From Pseudomonas sp. Irchel 3E13 (GTDB lineage: Bacteria; Pseudomonadota; Gammaproteobacteria; Pseudomonadales; Pseudomonadaceae): 64,000 bases of DNA. The number at the start of each line of letters is the position of its first letter. Position 1 is the stretch's first letter. The position numbers and the translations under genes are program-made. This document shows, piece by piece, positions 14,875 to 24,328 of this stretch. Under the pieces are notes generated by a model. It was not told where the DNA came from, ran no database searches, and worked only from the letters and a program-made list of their open reading frames with translations. The stretch spans positions 1 through 64,000 of the forward strand of contig NZ_FYDX01000023.1 in NCBI RefSeq assembly GCF_900187455.1, read 5' to 3'.

Positions 14875-15761
14875 CGCTGGACCTCCTCGAAAGTGCGGGC
14901 GAGATGGTTGAGGCTGAACACCACCAGCACCAGGAACAGCCCCGGCAGCAGCGACACCCACGGCGCGGTGATAAGGAAATGGCGACCGTTGGCGATCAGC
15001 GTGCCCCATTCCGCCGCGGGCGGCGCGGCGCCGAAGCCGAGGAAGCTGAGGCCGGCGGTGGCGAGGATCGCCGCGCCGACGTCGAGGGTGGCGAGCACCG
15101 CCACCGGGCCCCAGGCATTGGGCAGCACATGGCGCAGCAGGGTGCGGCCCCAGCTCGCGCCGCCCAGCCGCGCCGCTTCGACGTAGGGCAGGGTCTTGAT
15201 CCGCAGCACTTCGGCGCGGGTGGTTCGGGCGAAGCCGGGAATGATCCCGACGCCCACGGCGATCGCCACCGGCACCGTGCCGAAGCCGATCGCGGTGACG
15301 ATTGCCAGGGCCAGCAGCAGGCCGGGCAGGGCCAGCAGCACATCGACCACCCGCATGATCACCGCGTCCAGGCGCCCGCCGATAAAGCCCGAGACGATCC
15401 CCAGACCGAGCCCGACCACCAGCGCCAGACCGACCGCCAGCAAGGCCGCGAGCACCGAAAGCCGTGAGCCGTACAGCACCCGCGTGTAGAGGTCGCGGCC
15501 CAGTTCATCGGTGCCGAACCAGTGCGTGGCGCTGGGCGGCAGCAGTTTCGCCGCGGGCTGGGTGGCGTAGGGATCGACGCTGGTGAACAGGCCGGGCACC
15601 AAGGCCGCCAGCAGGGTGAACAGCACCAGCGCCAGGGCCAGCACGAAGCCGGGCCGGCGCAGCAGCGGTCCGGCCTGGTCCAGCAGCCGTTGCAGGCGAC
15701 GGCGCGGGCGCCAGTGAGGGGTTTGCACGGCAGTCGAGAAGCGACGTTGCAGGACGGTCAT
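14871..15761 (-). CDS. ABC transporter permease, DppC type
   Basis: This is 296 aa. The N-terminal membrane segment (about 33-58) is followed by the OppC/DppC N-terminal domain, with SATHWFGTDELGRDLYTRVLYG. Five further spans follow, with the EAA loop around EAARLGGASWGRTLLRHVLPNA that contacts the ATPase. It begins one base after the stop of the partner permease and overlaps the ATPase gene by 4 bases. Confidence 0.93.
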   Translation of the reverse strand: MTVLQRRFSTAVQTPHWRPRRRLQRLLDQAGPLLRRPGFVLALALVLFTLLAALVPGLFTSVDPYATQPAAKLLPPSATHWFGTDELGRDLYTRVLYGSRLSVLAALLAVGLALVVGLGLGIVSGFIGGRLDAVIMRVVDVLLALPGLLLALAIVTAIGFGTVPVAIAVGVGIIPGFARTTRAEVLRIKTLPYVEAARLGGASWGRTLLRHVLPNAWGPVAVLATLDVGAAILATAGLSFLGFGAAPPAAEWGTLIANGRHFLITAPWVSLLPGLFLVLVVFSLNHLARTFEEVQR

Positions 15762-15762
15762 C

Positions 15763-16713
15763 TCAGGTCACCTTGGGCGCATGGGTAATGCGCGGGTCGA
15801 GGATCGGGTAGAGCAGGTCCACCAGCAGGTTGACCAGCACGAAGGCGGCGGCGGACACCGCAACCACCGCCAGCACCAGCGGAATGTCCTGGCGCAGCAC
15901 GGCCTCCTGGACCAGCCGGCCGACGCCGTTGCGGGCGAAGATGGTTTCCACCAGCACCGCGCCGGACACCGTGTTGCCGACCTGCAGGCCGATCAGCGTC
16001 AGCAGCGGCAGGGCGGCGTTGCGGAAACCGTGGCGGGCCTGCACCTGGGCCCGGCTCAGGCCCTTGGCGTAGGCGGTGGTGATGTAGGGCTCGCGCCAGA
16101 TGTCCTGGAAGCCGCGTTGCAAGACCTGGGCATACACCGCGGCGCTGGGGATCGCCAGGGTCACCGCGGGCAGGACCAGGCTCTCGAACCCGAGGCTGCC
16201 GGTGGCCGGAAACCAGCCGAGGCCAAAAGCGAAGATCTGGATCAGCAGCAGGCCCATCCAGAACACCGGCACCGAAAAGCCCAGCGCCGGCAGGCGGGCG
16301 AGGGCGATTTTCAGTGGCTGCCAGCGCACATAGGCGGCGAGATAAGCCAGGCCGACCCCGCCGACCAGCGACAGGAGGATCGCCAGCCCGGCCAGGGCCA
16401 GGGTTTGCGGCAGGCGTTCGGCGAGGATCGCGGTGACCGGGCGGCTGAGGGTCAGCGACTGGCCCAGGTCGCCCTGCAATACGCCCAGCAGCAGGTCCAC
16501 GTAACGCTCCAGCAGGCCCTGGTCGAGGCCGTAATAGGCGCGGGCCTTGGCCAGTTGCTCGGGCGACAGCGCATCGATTTCCATGCCCGAGGCGCTGAGC
16601 ATGATGCTCAGCGGGTCGCCCGGCAGCAGGTAGAGAATGAAGTAAGTAATGGTGTAGGCGCCCCAGAGCACCAGCGCGGCCTGGGCGATGCGGCCGAGCA
16701 GGTAGCGGCTCAT
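15763..16713 (-). CDS. ABC transporter permease, DppB type
   Basis: This is 316 aa. The N-terminus MSRYLLGRIAQAALVLWGAY and FILYLLPGDPLS are typical of DppB/OppB. About six membrane spans follow, with an EAA-type loop near TAYAKGLSRAQVQARHGFRN. It pairs with the DppC-type subunit to form the membrane channel. Its start overlaps the binding-protein gene by 4 bases. Confidence 0.93.
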   Translation of the reverse strand: MSRYLLGRIAQAALVLWGAYTITYFILYLLPGDPLSIMLSASGMEIDALSPEQLAKARAYYGLDQGLLERYVDLLLGVLQGDLGQSLTLSRPVTAILAERLPQTLALAGLAILLSLVGGVGLAYLAAYVRWQPLKIALARLPALGFSVPVFWMGLLLIQIFAFGLGWFPATGSLGFESLVLPAVTLAIPSAAVYAQVLQRGFQDIWREPYITTAYAKGLSRAQVQARHGFRNAALPLLTLIGLQVGNTVSGAVLVETIFARNGVGRLVQEAVLRQDIPLVLAVVAVSAAAFVLVNLLVDLLYPILDPRITHAPKVT

Positions 16714-18338
16714 GGCTTGACCTCGATGTCATTGAGGAAGGCAAAACCTTCGGCGCTCCAGCGGAAGTTCTGCACGCGCTTGGAGGTCGCCGCCTGCCAG
16801 ACCCGCTCGTACACCGGGATCGCCGAACCCTGATCGATCAGCAGGTCTTGCAACTGGCCGTAGGCGTCGGCGCGTTGTTGCGGCGCGGTGGCGGTGAGGC
16901 CGGCGTCGAACAGCGCCTGAGCCTGCGGCAGCACGGTCGGCGTGTAGGTGTTGGTGGCCAGGGTGGCGCTGTTGGCGGTGCGCGGATCGAGGATGGTCTG
17001 CAGGATGATCGGGTCGGCGCGGGTCATGTAGGTGTAGGTCAGGTCGTAGTTGCCGGCGGCGTTGGCGGCGGCCCACTCGGCGGTGGTTTGCACCTTCAGC
17101 CTGATGTCGATGCCGACCTGGCGCAGTTGGTCCTGGATCAGTACGTCGCCGGCGGTTTCCTTGCCGGCCAGGTTGTAGACCAGGGTCAGGCGCTTGCCGT
17201 CCTTCTGCCGGTAGTTGTCCGCGCCGAGGCGCCAGCCGGCGTCATCCAGCAGCTTCGCCGCGCCTTGCGGGTCGTAGGCCAGTTTGTCGCCCTGGCTGCG
17301 GAAGAACGGCGTGGTCACGTCGTACACGCCGTCCACCACCGGGAAGGCGGCGTTGTAGACGGTGCTGGCGTAGCTCTTGCGGTCGATGGCCTTTTGCACG
17401 GCCAGGCGCACGTTGTGGTCGGCGAGGATGCGGTTGTCGCGGGTGTTGGGGTAGAGGTTCCAGGCCGGACCCGGCAGGGAGCGGCTCTGGATGGTGGCGT
17501 CGTTGCGTTGCAGCAGTTGCAGGTCGACTTCGGAAAACGGCACCCGCGGCCAGAGGATGTCCACCTTGCCCTGCAGGAACAGGCCGTTGCGCACGCTGTC
17601 TTCCGGCACGTAGCTGACTTCGATGGCGGACAGGTGCGCGTCGCCCTTGTTCTGCACGTTGGCCGAAGCCCAGGTGTAGCCGTCGCGGCGGACCAGCTTC
17701 AGGCCGGTTTCCGGGGTGTAGTGCTCGAGCTTGAACGGGCCGCTGCCGATCACCGCGCCAAGGGAGCGCTCCTTGGCGCTCTTGCGGTAGGACTCGGGCG
17801 CGAGGATCGACAGGTTGGTGGTGGACGTGGCCTGGAGAAAGCCCGCGTTGGGTTTGCTCAGCACCAGCTTGATGGTCTGCGGGTCGATGATTTCGGCGTG
17901 GTCGTAGCCGGCCAGGTAGGTGGCGCCGAAGGTGCTCGGCAGTTCGGCGGCGAAGGCCTTGTTGCTGTCGAAGGCGGTTTTCACCGCCTGGGCGTCGAAG
18001 ACCTCGCCGTTGCTGAAGGTCACGCCCTGGCGCAGGTAGAAGGTGTACGCGCGGGCGTCGGGGCTGATGTCCCAGCGCTCGGCGAGCCACGGAATGATGT
18101 TGCCGGTCTGCGGGTCCTGGTCGGTCAGCGACTCGACCACGTTGCGCAGCACCACGCGGTGTTCCAGCCAATAGACCTGGAATGGATCGATGCTGACCAA
18201 CTGCGTGTTGTCGTTCCAGAACGCGATTTTCAGTGTGCTGGCCGCCTGTGCGTCCGGTTGCGAAGGCGAGCAGCCCGGCAGGGTCAGGCCCAGGGCTAGC
18301 AGGATGGCCGCGCTGGCCAGGGTTCGTTGCAGTCTCAT
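16710..18338 (-). CDS. Peptide/nickel-type ABC transporter substrate-binding lipoprotein
   Basis: This is 542 aa of the SBP_bac_5 family. The signal peptide ends in the lipobox LPGC (about residues 19-22), so it should be lipid-anchored in the periplasm. The YTFYLRQGVTFSNGEVFDA segment is typical of DppA/OppA/NikA-like proteins. The ATG at 18336-18338 is preferred because GAGGA lies six bases upstream; an in-frame ATG two codons earlier would leave no spacing. It lies 52 bases after a TonB receptor gene, suggesting that the receptor feeds this importer. Confidence 0.92.
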   Translation of the reverse strand: MRLQRTLASAAILLALGLTLPGCSPSQPDAQAASTLKIAFWNDNTQLVSIDPFQVYWLEHRVVLRNVVESLTDQDPQTGNIIPWLAERWDISPDARAYTFYLRQGVTFSNGEVFDAQAVKTAFDSNKAFAAELPSTFGATYLAGYDHAEIIDPQTIKLVLSKPNAGFLQATSTTNLSILAPESYRKSAKERSLGAVIGSGPFKLEHYTPETGLKLVRRDGYTWASANVQNKGDAHLSAIEVSYVPEDSVRNGLFLQGKVDILWPRVPFSEVDLQLLQRNDATIQSRSLPGPAWNLYPNTRDNRILADHNVRLAVQKAIDRKSYASTVYNAAFPVVDGVYDVTTPFFRSQGDKLAYDPQGAAKLLDDAGWRLGADNYRQKDGKRLTLVYNLAGKETAGDVLIQDQLRQVGIDIRLKVQTTAEWAAANAAGNYDLTYTYMTRADPIILQTILDPRTANSATLATNTYTPTVLPQAQALFDAGLTATAPQQRADAYGQLQDLLIDQGSAIPVYERVWQAATSKRVQNFRWSAEGFAFLNDIEVKP

Positions 18339-18390
18339 GGGCATTCCTCGTTGAGGGCCGCGCCGCATCCCGGCGGCGCGGCCGGGCTGA

Positions 18391-20805
18391 TCAGAAGTCG
18401 TAGGCGATTTTGCTGTACCAGTAGCCGCCGCCCGGATGGAACGGCGGGTTGCCGTATGGCGCCAGGCCCAGCGGGCTGTACACCGCGTGCTTGTCGGGGC
18501 GCACGTCGAACAGGTTGGTGGCGCCGACGCTGAGGGTCAGTTGATCGAAGAAGGTGTAGGCGACGTCGAGGTCGGTGATCCATTTGGCGCCGAAGCTGCG
18601 GTCGCCGCTGGGGTTGACCGCGAGGGTCTTGACGCTGCCGAAGCGGGTGGTCTGCAGGTTCACCGCGAAGTCGCTGACCTTCCAGTTGGCGCCGAGGATC
18701 CACTTGGTTTCCGGGCTGGCCACGGTCAGGTCGCCTTCGCGGTCGCGGCCCACCAGGGTCACGCCGGAACCGGCGAGGGAGGCGGGGGTGTCACGCACGT
18801 CCTCGATGCTGGTTTTGTTCCAGTTGAACGCCAGGCTCCAGCGCACGTCACCCCAGGCGCCGAAGTCGGTGCTGTGGTCGGCGACGATATCCAGGCCCTT
18901 GGTGCGGGTGTCGTAGGCGTTGGTGTAGTAGTTGACCCAGGTGCCACGGGCCACGCCCTGGCTTTGCAGAATGCTGGTGATGACGCCGTTGCCCTGGTCG
19001 TAGATGTTGCTGGTCAGGGTGATGCGGTCGTCGATATCGATCAGGTAGGCGTCGGCGGTGATGCTGGTGCGCGGCGCCGGTTGCCAGGTCAGGCCGAGGC
19101 CGAGGTTGCGCGACTTCTCCGGCTTCAGCGCGTCGCCGCCGAGGGCCGCGGCCAGGCTGCTGTCGGACGGGGTCAGGCGGGTAACGGCCGGGACCACGTT
19201 GCCGTTGACGTCGGTGGCAACGCGGTTGTCCGCCACGGTGTAGCCGATCTGGGTCAGCGACGGCGCGCGGAAACCGGTGCCGACGGTGCCGCGCACGGCG
19301 ACGCTATCGGTCAGTTCGTAGCGCGAATTGAGCTTGAGGCCGAAGGTGTTGCCCGAGTCGTCATCGTAGTGCTCGACGCGGCCGGCCAGGTCGAGGAACC
19401 AGCGGTCGGTGAGGTCGAAGCCGAGGTCCAGGTAGGCCGCGTAGTTGTTGCGGATCAGGCTGACTTCGTCTTCCGGACGCAGGGTCACCGCCGCCTGGGC
19501 GCCGGAGGCCGCCGGGTAGTTGCCGGTGAGGTACGCGGCGGGCTCGCCGGCGAAGGTGCTGAAGCGTTCCCAGCGGTGTTCGAGGCCGGCCGATACCTGC
19601 ACCGGCGAGGTCAGGCCGAACAGGCTGTCGTAGCGGCGGGTCAGGTCGAAGTTGTTGACCCACTGCTCGAAGCGGAAGGTCGCCAGGTTGTCGAAGCTGG
19701 TGGGCGTGGCGGTGCCCAGCGACGGGTTGATGTTGAAGTCGCTGGAGTGGTGGATGTTGTTGCGCCCGTAGGTGGTGCTCAGGTCCCAGTGCCAGTCGGC
19801 GCGTTCGCCCTTGCCGCCGAACAGGAACTGGTAGTCGCGGTCCTTGATGTTGTTCAGCGGGTAGTAACCGTCGGGGAACAGCTCCGGCACCGATGCGGTG
19901 CCGGTGGGCAGGCGGAAATAGTTGTAGGCCTCGGCGTCGCGTTCGCCGTAGGTGGCGTAGGAGTAGAGGGTCAGCGCGTCCAGCGGCAGTTCGGCGTTGT
20001 AGGCGACGTTGAAGGCCTTGATCTCGGGGTCGCCGTTCTTGATCGCGACGCGGTCCCAGGCGGCTTCCTTCACCGGGTCGCGGAAGGCCCGCACGCTGCT
20101 GTCGGCCTTGTCGTTCCAGGCGGCGTCGCCGCGTTTGCGGGCGTCGGCGGACAGGTGCACAAAACCGCTTTCGCCGAGCTTGAAGCCTTGGTCGCCGGCC
20201 ACCTTGATGGTTTCGCCCTGGCCGGAATAGAGCTGGCCGTAGCTGGTTTCCACATGCCCGCCGGAGGCGCTGGACTTGAGGATGATATTGATCACCCCGG
20301 CCACCGCGTCAGAGCCGTACTGGGCGGCGGCGCTGTCCTTGAGGATTTCGATATGGTCCACGGCGCTGACCGGGATCAGGTCGATGTCCACCGCGTTGGC
20401 GCCGCTGTTGTCGATATTGCCGCGCTGGCCGACGGCGCCGTTGTGGCGGCGCTTGCCGTTGACCAGCACCAGCGTGTAGGCCGGGCCCAGGCTGCGGTTG
20501 CTCAGCGGCCGGGTGACCGAGTTGTAGCCGGCGATATTGGTGCCGAAGTTGAATGACGGCAGCAGGCGGGAAATGGCTTCGGACAACTCGGCGCGGCCGG
20601 TCTTGAGCAGTTGCTCGCTGTTGATCACATCGATCGGCGCCGGGCTGTCGGCGACGGTACGTGCCTGGCCGCGGACACCGGTGGAAATCACTGTCACGGT
20701 ATCGAGGCGGGCGTCTTTGTCCGCGGCCTGGGTTGCGGGCGCAAAGCCGGCGAACAGCAGGGCGGTGGTGAGGGTGCTGAGGTGCGGGTATCGGGATATG
20801 TGCAT
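18391..20805 (-). CDS. TonB-dependent outer membrane receptor (ABC importer-linked)
   Basis: This is 804 aa. The signal peptide ends near residue 27 (ATQA). A plug domain follows (about 45-165, DTVTVISTGVRGQARTVAD as TonB-box region; VDHIEILKDSAAAQYGSDAVAGVINI). A 22-strand barrel ends in a terminal aromatic (KIAYDF). It is the first gene of the operon with the peptide-type ABC importer, so it should move the same solute across the outer membrane using TonB energy. There is no STN domain, so it is not a surface-signalling receptor. Tandem 15-base inverted repeats lie about 130 bases upstream. Confidence 0.92.
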   Translation of the reverse strand: MHISRYPHLSTLTTALLFAGFAPATQAADKDARLDTVTVISTGVRGQARTVADSPAPIDVINSEQLLKTGRAELSEAISRLLPSFNFGTNIAGYNSVTRPLSNRSLGPAYTLVLVNGKRRHNGAVGQRGNIDNSGANAVDIDLIPVSAVDHIEILKDSAAAQYGSDAVAGVINIILKSSASGGHVETSYGQLYSGQGETIKVAGDQGFKLGESGFVHLSADARKRGDAAWNDKADSSVRAFRDPVKEAAWDRVAIKNGDPEIKAFNVAYNAELPLDALTLYSYATYGERDAEAYNYFRLPTGTASVPELFPDGYYPLNNIKDRDYQFLFGGKGERADWHWDLSTTYGRNNIHHSSDFNINPSLGTATPTSFDNLATFRFEQWVNNFDLTRRYDSLFGLTSPVQVSAGLEHRWERFSTFAGEPAAYLTGNYPAASGAQAAVTLRPEDEVSLIRNNYAAYLDLGFDLTDRWFLDLAGRVEHYDDDSGNTFGLKLNSRYELTDSVAVRGTVGTGFRAPSLTQIGYTVADNRVATDVNGNVVPAVTRLTPSDSSLAAALGGDALKPEKSRNLGLGLTWQPAPRTSITADAYLIDIDDRITLTSNIYDQGNGVITSILQSQGVARGTWVNYYTNAYDTRTKGLDIVADHSTDFGAWGDVRWSLAFNWNKTSIEDVRDTPASLAGSGVTLVGRDREGDLTVASPETKWILGANWKVSDFAVNLQTTRFGSVKTLAVNPSGDRSFGAKWITDLDVAYTFFDQLTLSVGATNLFDVRPDKHAVYSPLGLAPYGNPPFHPGGGYWYSKIAYDF

Positions 20806-20938
20806 GCGGGCATAGTCCGTTACTGCGTGGCACTGGCCCGGGGTCTGGGTGCAGGTGGATCGCCTGGCGTTTGTCGTTTTTGAAGGAGGGACGAGGTCGT
20901 CTGGGATTGATCTTATTTTTATAAGAACGTCAGCGGAA

Positions 20939-20977
20939 ATTCTTTTTTGGAATATGAATATTATTCTTTTTAGGAAT
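20939..20977. promoter_or_regulatory. Tandem ATTC-N6-7-GAAT operator-like repeats upstream of the TonB receptor
   Basis: ATTCTTTTTTGGAAT (20939-20953) and ATTCTTTTTAGGAAT (20963-20977) differ at one base and are 24 bases apart. Both have inverted ATTC/GAAT arms. They lie in an AT-rich stretch (about 20900-21010) that stands out from the surrounding GC-rich DNA. LysR-type sulfur regulators such as CysB bind AT-rich sites of this general kind, so one is a candidate. The gap 20806-21158 has no gene. Confidence 0.5.
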
Positions 20978-21040
20978 TATTATTTATTTTTAATATGCAA
21001 ATTATTGATGTGTTTCTCTCCCTGGCTCCCTGAAACCACT

Positions 21041-21125
21041 GTGGGAGCTGGCTTGCCAGCGATGAGGCCAGGCCGGACACCCGCGGTGTCCCTGACTGCC
21101 TCATCGCTGGCAAGCCAGCTCCCAC
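21041..21125. repeat. REP pair, GGCAAGC family
   Basis: Inverted copies beginning GTGGGAGCTGGCTTGCCAGC and ending in CAAGCCAGCTCCCAC are separated by about 30 bases. They lie after the second TonB receptor gene. Confidence 0.8.
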
Positions 21126-21158
21126 GGGTGAATCAGTGTTAAACGAGCCTAATCCGCC

Positions 21159-23306
21159 TCACAGGTCATACCGCACACTCAAGGTCACCGTCCGCGGGTC
21201 GTTCACCGAGTAATACGCGGTACTGCTCGCCGCCGAGTACGCGATGCTCTGCGGGTACGCGCGGTTGAGCAGGTTTTTCACCGCCAGGGTGGTGGTCCAG
21301 TGGCCGTCGCCGCTGCTGTAGCTGGTGTTGGCGTTCCAGAAGCTTTGTTCCGGGACTTCATAGATGTCGCCATTGACCGCGTTGGCGTACGACTTGGTCT
21401 GGAACTGCCAGTCGGTGCCGGCCACCAGCGCGCCCGGCAGGTCCACCGGTACGGTCCAGTTCAGCCCCAGCGCCAGGTTCCAGCGCGGGGCGAAGACCAT
21501 CCAGTTGCCGTCGGCGTCGACACCCGGCCCGGCGGCGTTCTTGAAATCGTCGTACTGGGCCTTGAGGAAGCCGAGGTTGACCGTGGCGGTCAGGTCGCGG
21601 CTGAGCAGGGCGGTGTTTTCCAGTTCCACGCCATAGCTGTGGGCGCTGCCGACGTTGGTTCGCAGGTTGGCGCTGATGGCCGGGTCCCAGGCGTTGGTCT
21701 GCAGGTCTTTGTAGTCGTTGTAGAACACCGCGATGTTGCTGCGCAGACGCCCGTCGAGGTAGTCGCCCTTGAGCCCGGTTTCGTAGGTGATGACGTTTTC
21801 CGGGTCGAAGCCCTGCAAGGCGGCGAGACGGGTCGGCGCGCGGTTGTCGAAGCCGCCGGCCTTGAAGCCCTTGGCGACGTAACCGTACTGGATCAGGTTG
21901 TCGGTCCAGGCATATTCCAGCCCCAGTTTCGGGCTGAAGGAGGCCCAGCTCTCGCTGGTTTCGGCCTCGAAGTTCAGGCCGGTGATGTCCCGTGCCGTGG
22001 TGATGCGGTAGTTCTTGTAGTCGAAGTTCTTGTGCTCGGCGGTGTAGCGCAGGCCGCCGGTGACGGACAGGCGCGAGGTCAGTTTGTAGGTGCCCTGGCC
22101 GTACAGCGCGTAGCTTTCGGTGTCGGTGGTGCTGTACTGGCCGCTGGCGTTGACCCGGTCGGCGGCGACCGAATAGGTCAGGCTGTCGCGTTCGGCGCGG
22201 AAGCGCTCCTTGTACAGGAAGGCGCCGAGGGTGAAGTTGAAGCGCTCGTACTCGCCGTTGAGCTGGAACTCCTGGGTGGCGTAGCGCTGTTTGTAGTGGA
22301 TCAGGTTGTTCTGCACCGGCGCGGCGTTGCCGCTGTTGGCCTCGCCGGAGTTGTCGTAATCCACCGGCTGGTCGAAGGTCGACCAGGCCGTGACCGACTT
22401 GGCGCTCAACTGGTCATCGATGTGGTAGATCGAGCGCAGCACCGCGCTGCCCTGGTCGAGACGGTTTTTCGGGTCGAGGCTGCTGTAGGTCTTGAACTTG
22501 TCGAAATGGCCGTTGGCCGGGTCGAACGGCGTGTAGCTGGTGGTGTCGCCGCGGTCGAAGGTGCCGGCCAGGGTCAGTTGCGTGTCCCATGGCGAATCCA
22601 CCGGGGCCAGGCGCAGCTTGCCGCGGTAGGACTGGATATCGACGTTGTTGACGTCCTTGTCGCGGGTGCGGTTGTGCACGGTGCCGTCGCGACTCAGGCG
22701 CACCGCGGAGAAGCTGCCGAACAGGGTGTCGTCGACCAGCGGGCCGCTGACCAGCAGGCGGCCGTTGCGCGCATCGTAATTGCCGGCGCCCAGCTCGACG
22801 AAGGCGCGGGTTTTCTGGTCCGGGTCGCGGGTGATCACGCGGATCGCCCCGGCCGCGCTGTTGCGCCCGTACAGGGTGCCTTGCGGACCGCGCAGGACTT
22901 CGACACGCTCGACGTCGTTGAAGTCGAGCATCGAGGAAATCGCCCGCGGGATGTACAGGTCGTCGGCGTACACCGCCACCGCCGCCTCCTGGATCGGGTC
23001 GGTCTCGCCGATGCCACGGATGCCGTAGGTTTGCGCGCTGTAGGAGATCGACTGGCGGTTGAGGGTCAGGTTCGGCACCCGCCCGGAGAGGTCGCGGATG
23101 TTGTTGATCTGCTGGTCACGCAGGGTGTTTTCGTCGAACGCGCTGATCGCCACCGGGGTTTTCTGCAGGTTTTCCTGACGGTGCTCGGCGGTCACGGTGA
23201 CGCTCGGCAGGCGTTCTTCCTTGGGCGGCTCGGTGGCGGCGAAGGTGGTCAGGGGCAAGGACAAGAGCAACGGTGGGAGAGTGTGGCGCAAGGCTGGTCG
23301 GGGCAT
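21159..23306 (-). CDS. TonB-dependent outer membrane receptor (second)
   Basis: This is 715 aa. The signal peptide is MPRPALRHTLPPLLLSLPLT and a few more residues. A TonB-box-like segment (SVTVTAEHRQENLQKTPVAI) leads into a plug with the family sequence VEVLRGPQGTLYGRNSAAGAI. The barrel ends in VRYDL. The overall style resembles the broad group often found beside catabolic genes for organic solutes rather than classic siderophore receptors. The start at 23304-23306 has AGGAAG eight bases upstream. It lies downstream of the aldolase gene across a REP pair and is probably expressed with the flavoprotein/hydroxyacid dehydrogenase set. The solute is unknown. Confidence 0.9.
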   Translation of the reverse strand: MPRPALRHTLPPLLLSLPLTTFAATEPPKEERLPSVTVTAEHRQENLQKTPVAISAFDENTLRDQQINNIRDLSGRVPNLTLNRQSISYSAQTYGIRGIGETDPIQEAAVAVYADDLYIPRAISSMLDFNDVERVEVLRGPQGTLYGRNSAAGAIRVITRDPDQKTRAFVELGAGNYDARNGRLLVSGPLVDDTLFGSFSAVRLSRDGTVHNRTRDKDVNNVDIQSYRGKLRLAPVDSPWDTQLTLAGTFDRGDTTSYTPFDPANGHFDKFKTYSSLDPKNRLDQGSAVLRSIYHIDDQLSAKSVTAWSTFDQPVDYDNSGEANSGNAAPVQNNLIHYKQRYATQEFQLNGEYERFNFTLGAFLYKERFRAERDSLTYSVAADRVNASGQYSTTDTESYALYGQGTYKLTSRLSVTGGLRYTAEHKNFDYKNYRITTARDITGLNFEAETSESWASFSPKLGLEYAWTDNLIQYGYVAKGFKAGGFDNRAPTRLAALQGFDPENVITYETGLKGDYLDGRLRSNIAVFYNDYKDLQTNAWDPAISANLRTNVGSAHSYGVELENTALLSRDLTATVNLGFLKAQYDDFKNAAGPGVDADGNWMVFAPRWNLALGLNWTVPVDLPGALVAGTDWQFQTKSYANAVNGDIYEVPEQSFWNANTSYSSGDGHWTTTLAVKNLLNRAYPQSIAYSAASSTAYYSVNDPRTVTLSVRYDL

Positions 23307-23372
23307 GCTGGGGGCTTCCTGGCTTTTTTTGGATTTCCTCCCTGAGTGGGGTCGGTCAGTTGGATTGGGGCT

Positions 23373-23446
23373 GGTCATCGCGAGCAAGCTCGCTCCTACA
23401 GAGAAAACGCGTTGCACCTGTAGGAGCGAGCTTGCTCGCGATGACC
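23373..23446. repeat. REP pair (TAGGAGCGAGC family)
   Basis: CATCGCGAGCAAGCTCGCTCC and its inverted copy occupy the gap between the class II aldolase and TonB receptor genes. Confidence 0.8.
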
Positions 23447-23463
23447 TTGAACATCACAAAAAA

Positions 23464-24264
23464 TCAATGCTTGTAGCCATCCCCCTCCCGATCCAGTTGC
23501 CGAATCAGCGCATCCCAATGCCGCTGGATCCCCGGGTTGTTGCCATCAAGAAACGCCGCCGTCTGCTGCTTCACTTTCTCGATCGCCGCTTCCGGCGCAA
23601 ACAGCAGGTCGGCATTGCCGCCCGCCTGCGCGGCGATCTGGATATTGCAGGCGCGCTCCAGGCCATGCAGCTCGCGGAACGCATGTTCGACACTGCTGCC
23701 GCCGGTGAGCAGGCCGTGGTTGCGCAGGATCAGGATGTTGCTGTTGCCCAGGTTAGCCACCAGGCGCACTTGCTCGTCGAGGTCCAGGGCCACGCCTTCG
23801 TAGGTGTGGTAGACGACCCGGCTGTAATAGGCCAGTGCATGCTGCGACAGCGGCAGCAGGCCATCGCGCTGCGCCGACACCGCCGCGCCATCGCGGGTGT
23901 GGGTGTGCAGCACCGCCTTGAGGTCCGGGCGGGCGCGGTGGATGGCGCTGTGAATCACGTAGCCGGCCTGGTTGATGCCCAGCCCCAGCGGGTCGTCGAT
24001 GATCGTGCCGTCGACGTCCACCTTGACCAGGTTGGACGCGGTGATTTCATCGAACAGCAGGCCATAGGCGTTGATCAGGAAGTGCTCGTCCGGGCCGGGC
24101 ACCCGTGCCGAGAAGTGCGTGTAGATGTGGTCGGTCCAGCGAAACAGCGCAGCCAGGCGGTAGGCGGCGGCGAGTTTGACCCGCACCTCCCATTCTTCGG
24201 CGCTGACCCGCTGGCGGACGCTATCGAGGTCGGAGGTAACGGTCAGAACGGAAACGGCAGTCAT
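23464..24264 (-). CDS. Class II aldolase/adducin family protein
   Basis: This is 266 aa. It has the family metal ligands (VLHTHTRDGAAVS, HxH) and an acidic catalytic region, in the compact fold of fuculose/ribulose-phosphate aldolases. The N-terminus VRVKLAAAYRLAALFRWTDHIYTHFSARVPG is typical. Members catalyse retro-aldol cleavage or decarboxylation of hydroxy acids; the substrate here is unknown. I prefer the ATG at 24262-24264 with GGGGAG upstream over a GTG five codons earlier. It lies 64 bases after the hydroxyacid dehydrogenase gene. Confidence 0.9.
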   Translation of the reverse strand: MTAVSVLTVTSDLDSVRQRVSAEEWEVRVKLAAAYRLAALFRWTDHIYTHFSARVPGPDEHFLINAYGLLFDEITASNLVKVDVDGTIIDDPLGLGINQAGYVIHSAIHRARPDLKAVLHTHTRDGAAVSAQRDGLLPLSQHALAYYSRVVYHTYEGVALDLDEQVRLVANLGNSNILILRNHGLLTGGSSVEHAFRELHGLERACNIQIAAQAGGNADLLFAPEAAIEKVKQQTAAFLDGNNPGIQRHWDALIRQLDREGDGYKH

Positions 24265-24328
24265 TGCAGTGCTCCCCACGCGCCAGGCGGCGCGTCAAGT
24301 TCATAGGTTCAGGTTCGAGGGTTCAGGT

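Noticed and set aside
16848..23345. Very long plus-strand frames (483, 706 and 681 codons) opposite the SBP and TonB receptor genes
   Set aside because: The minus-strand products have signal peptides, domains and family motifs; the antisense translations are Val/Gly/Ala-rich with no motif.
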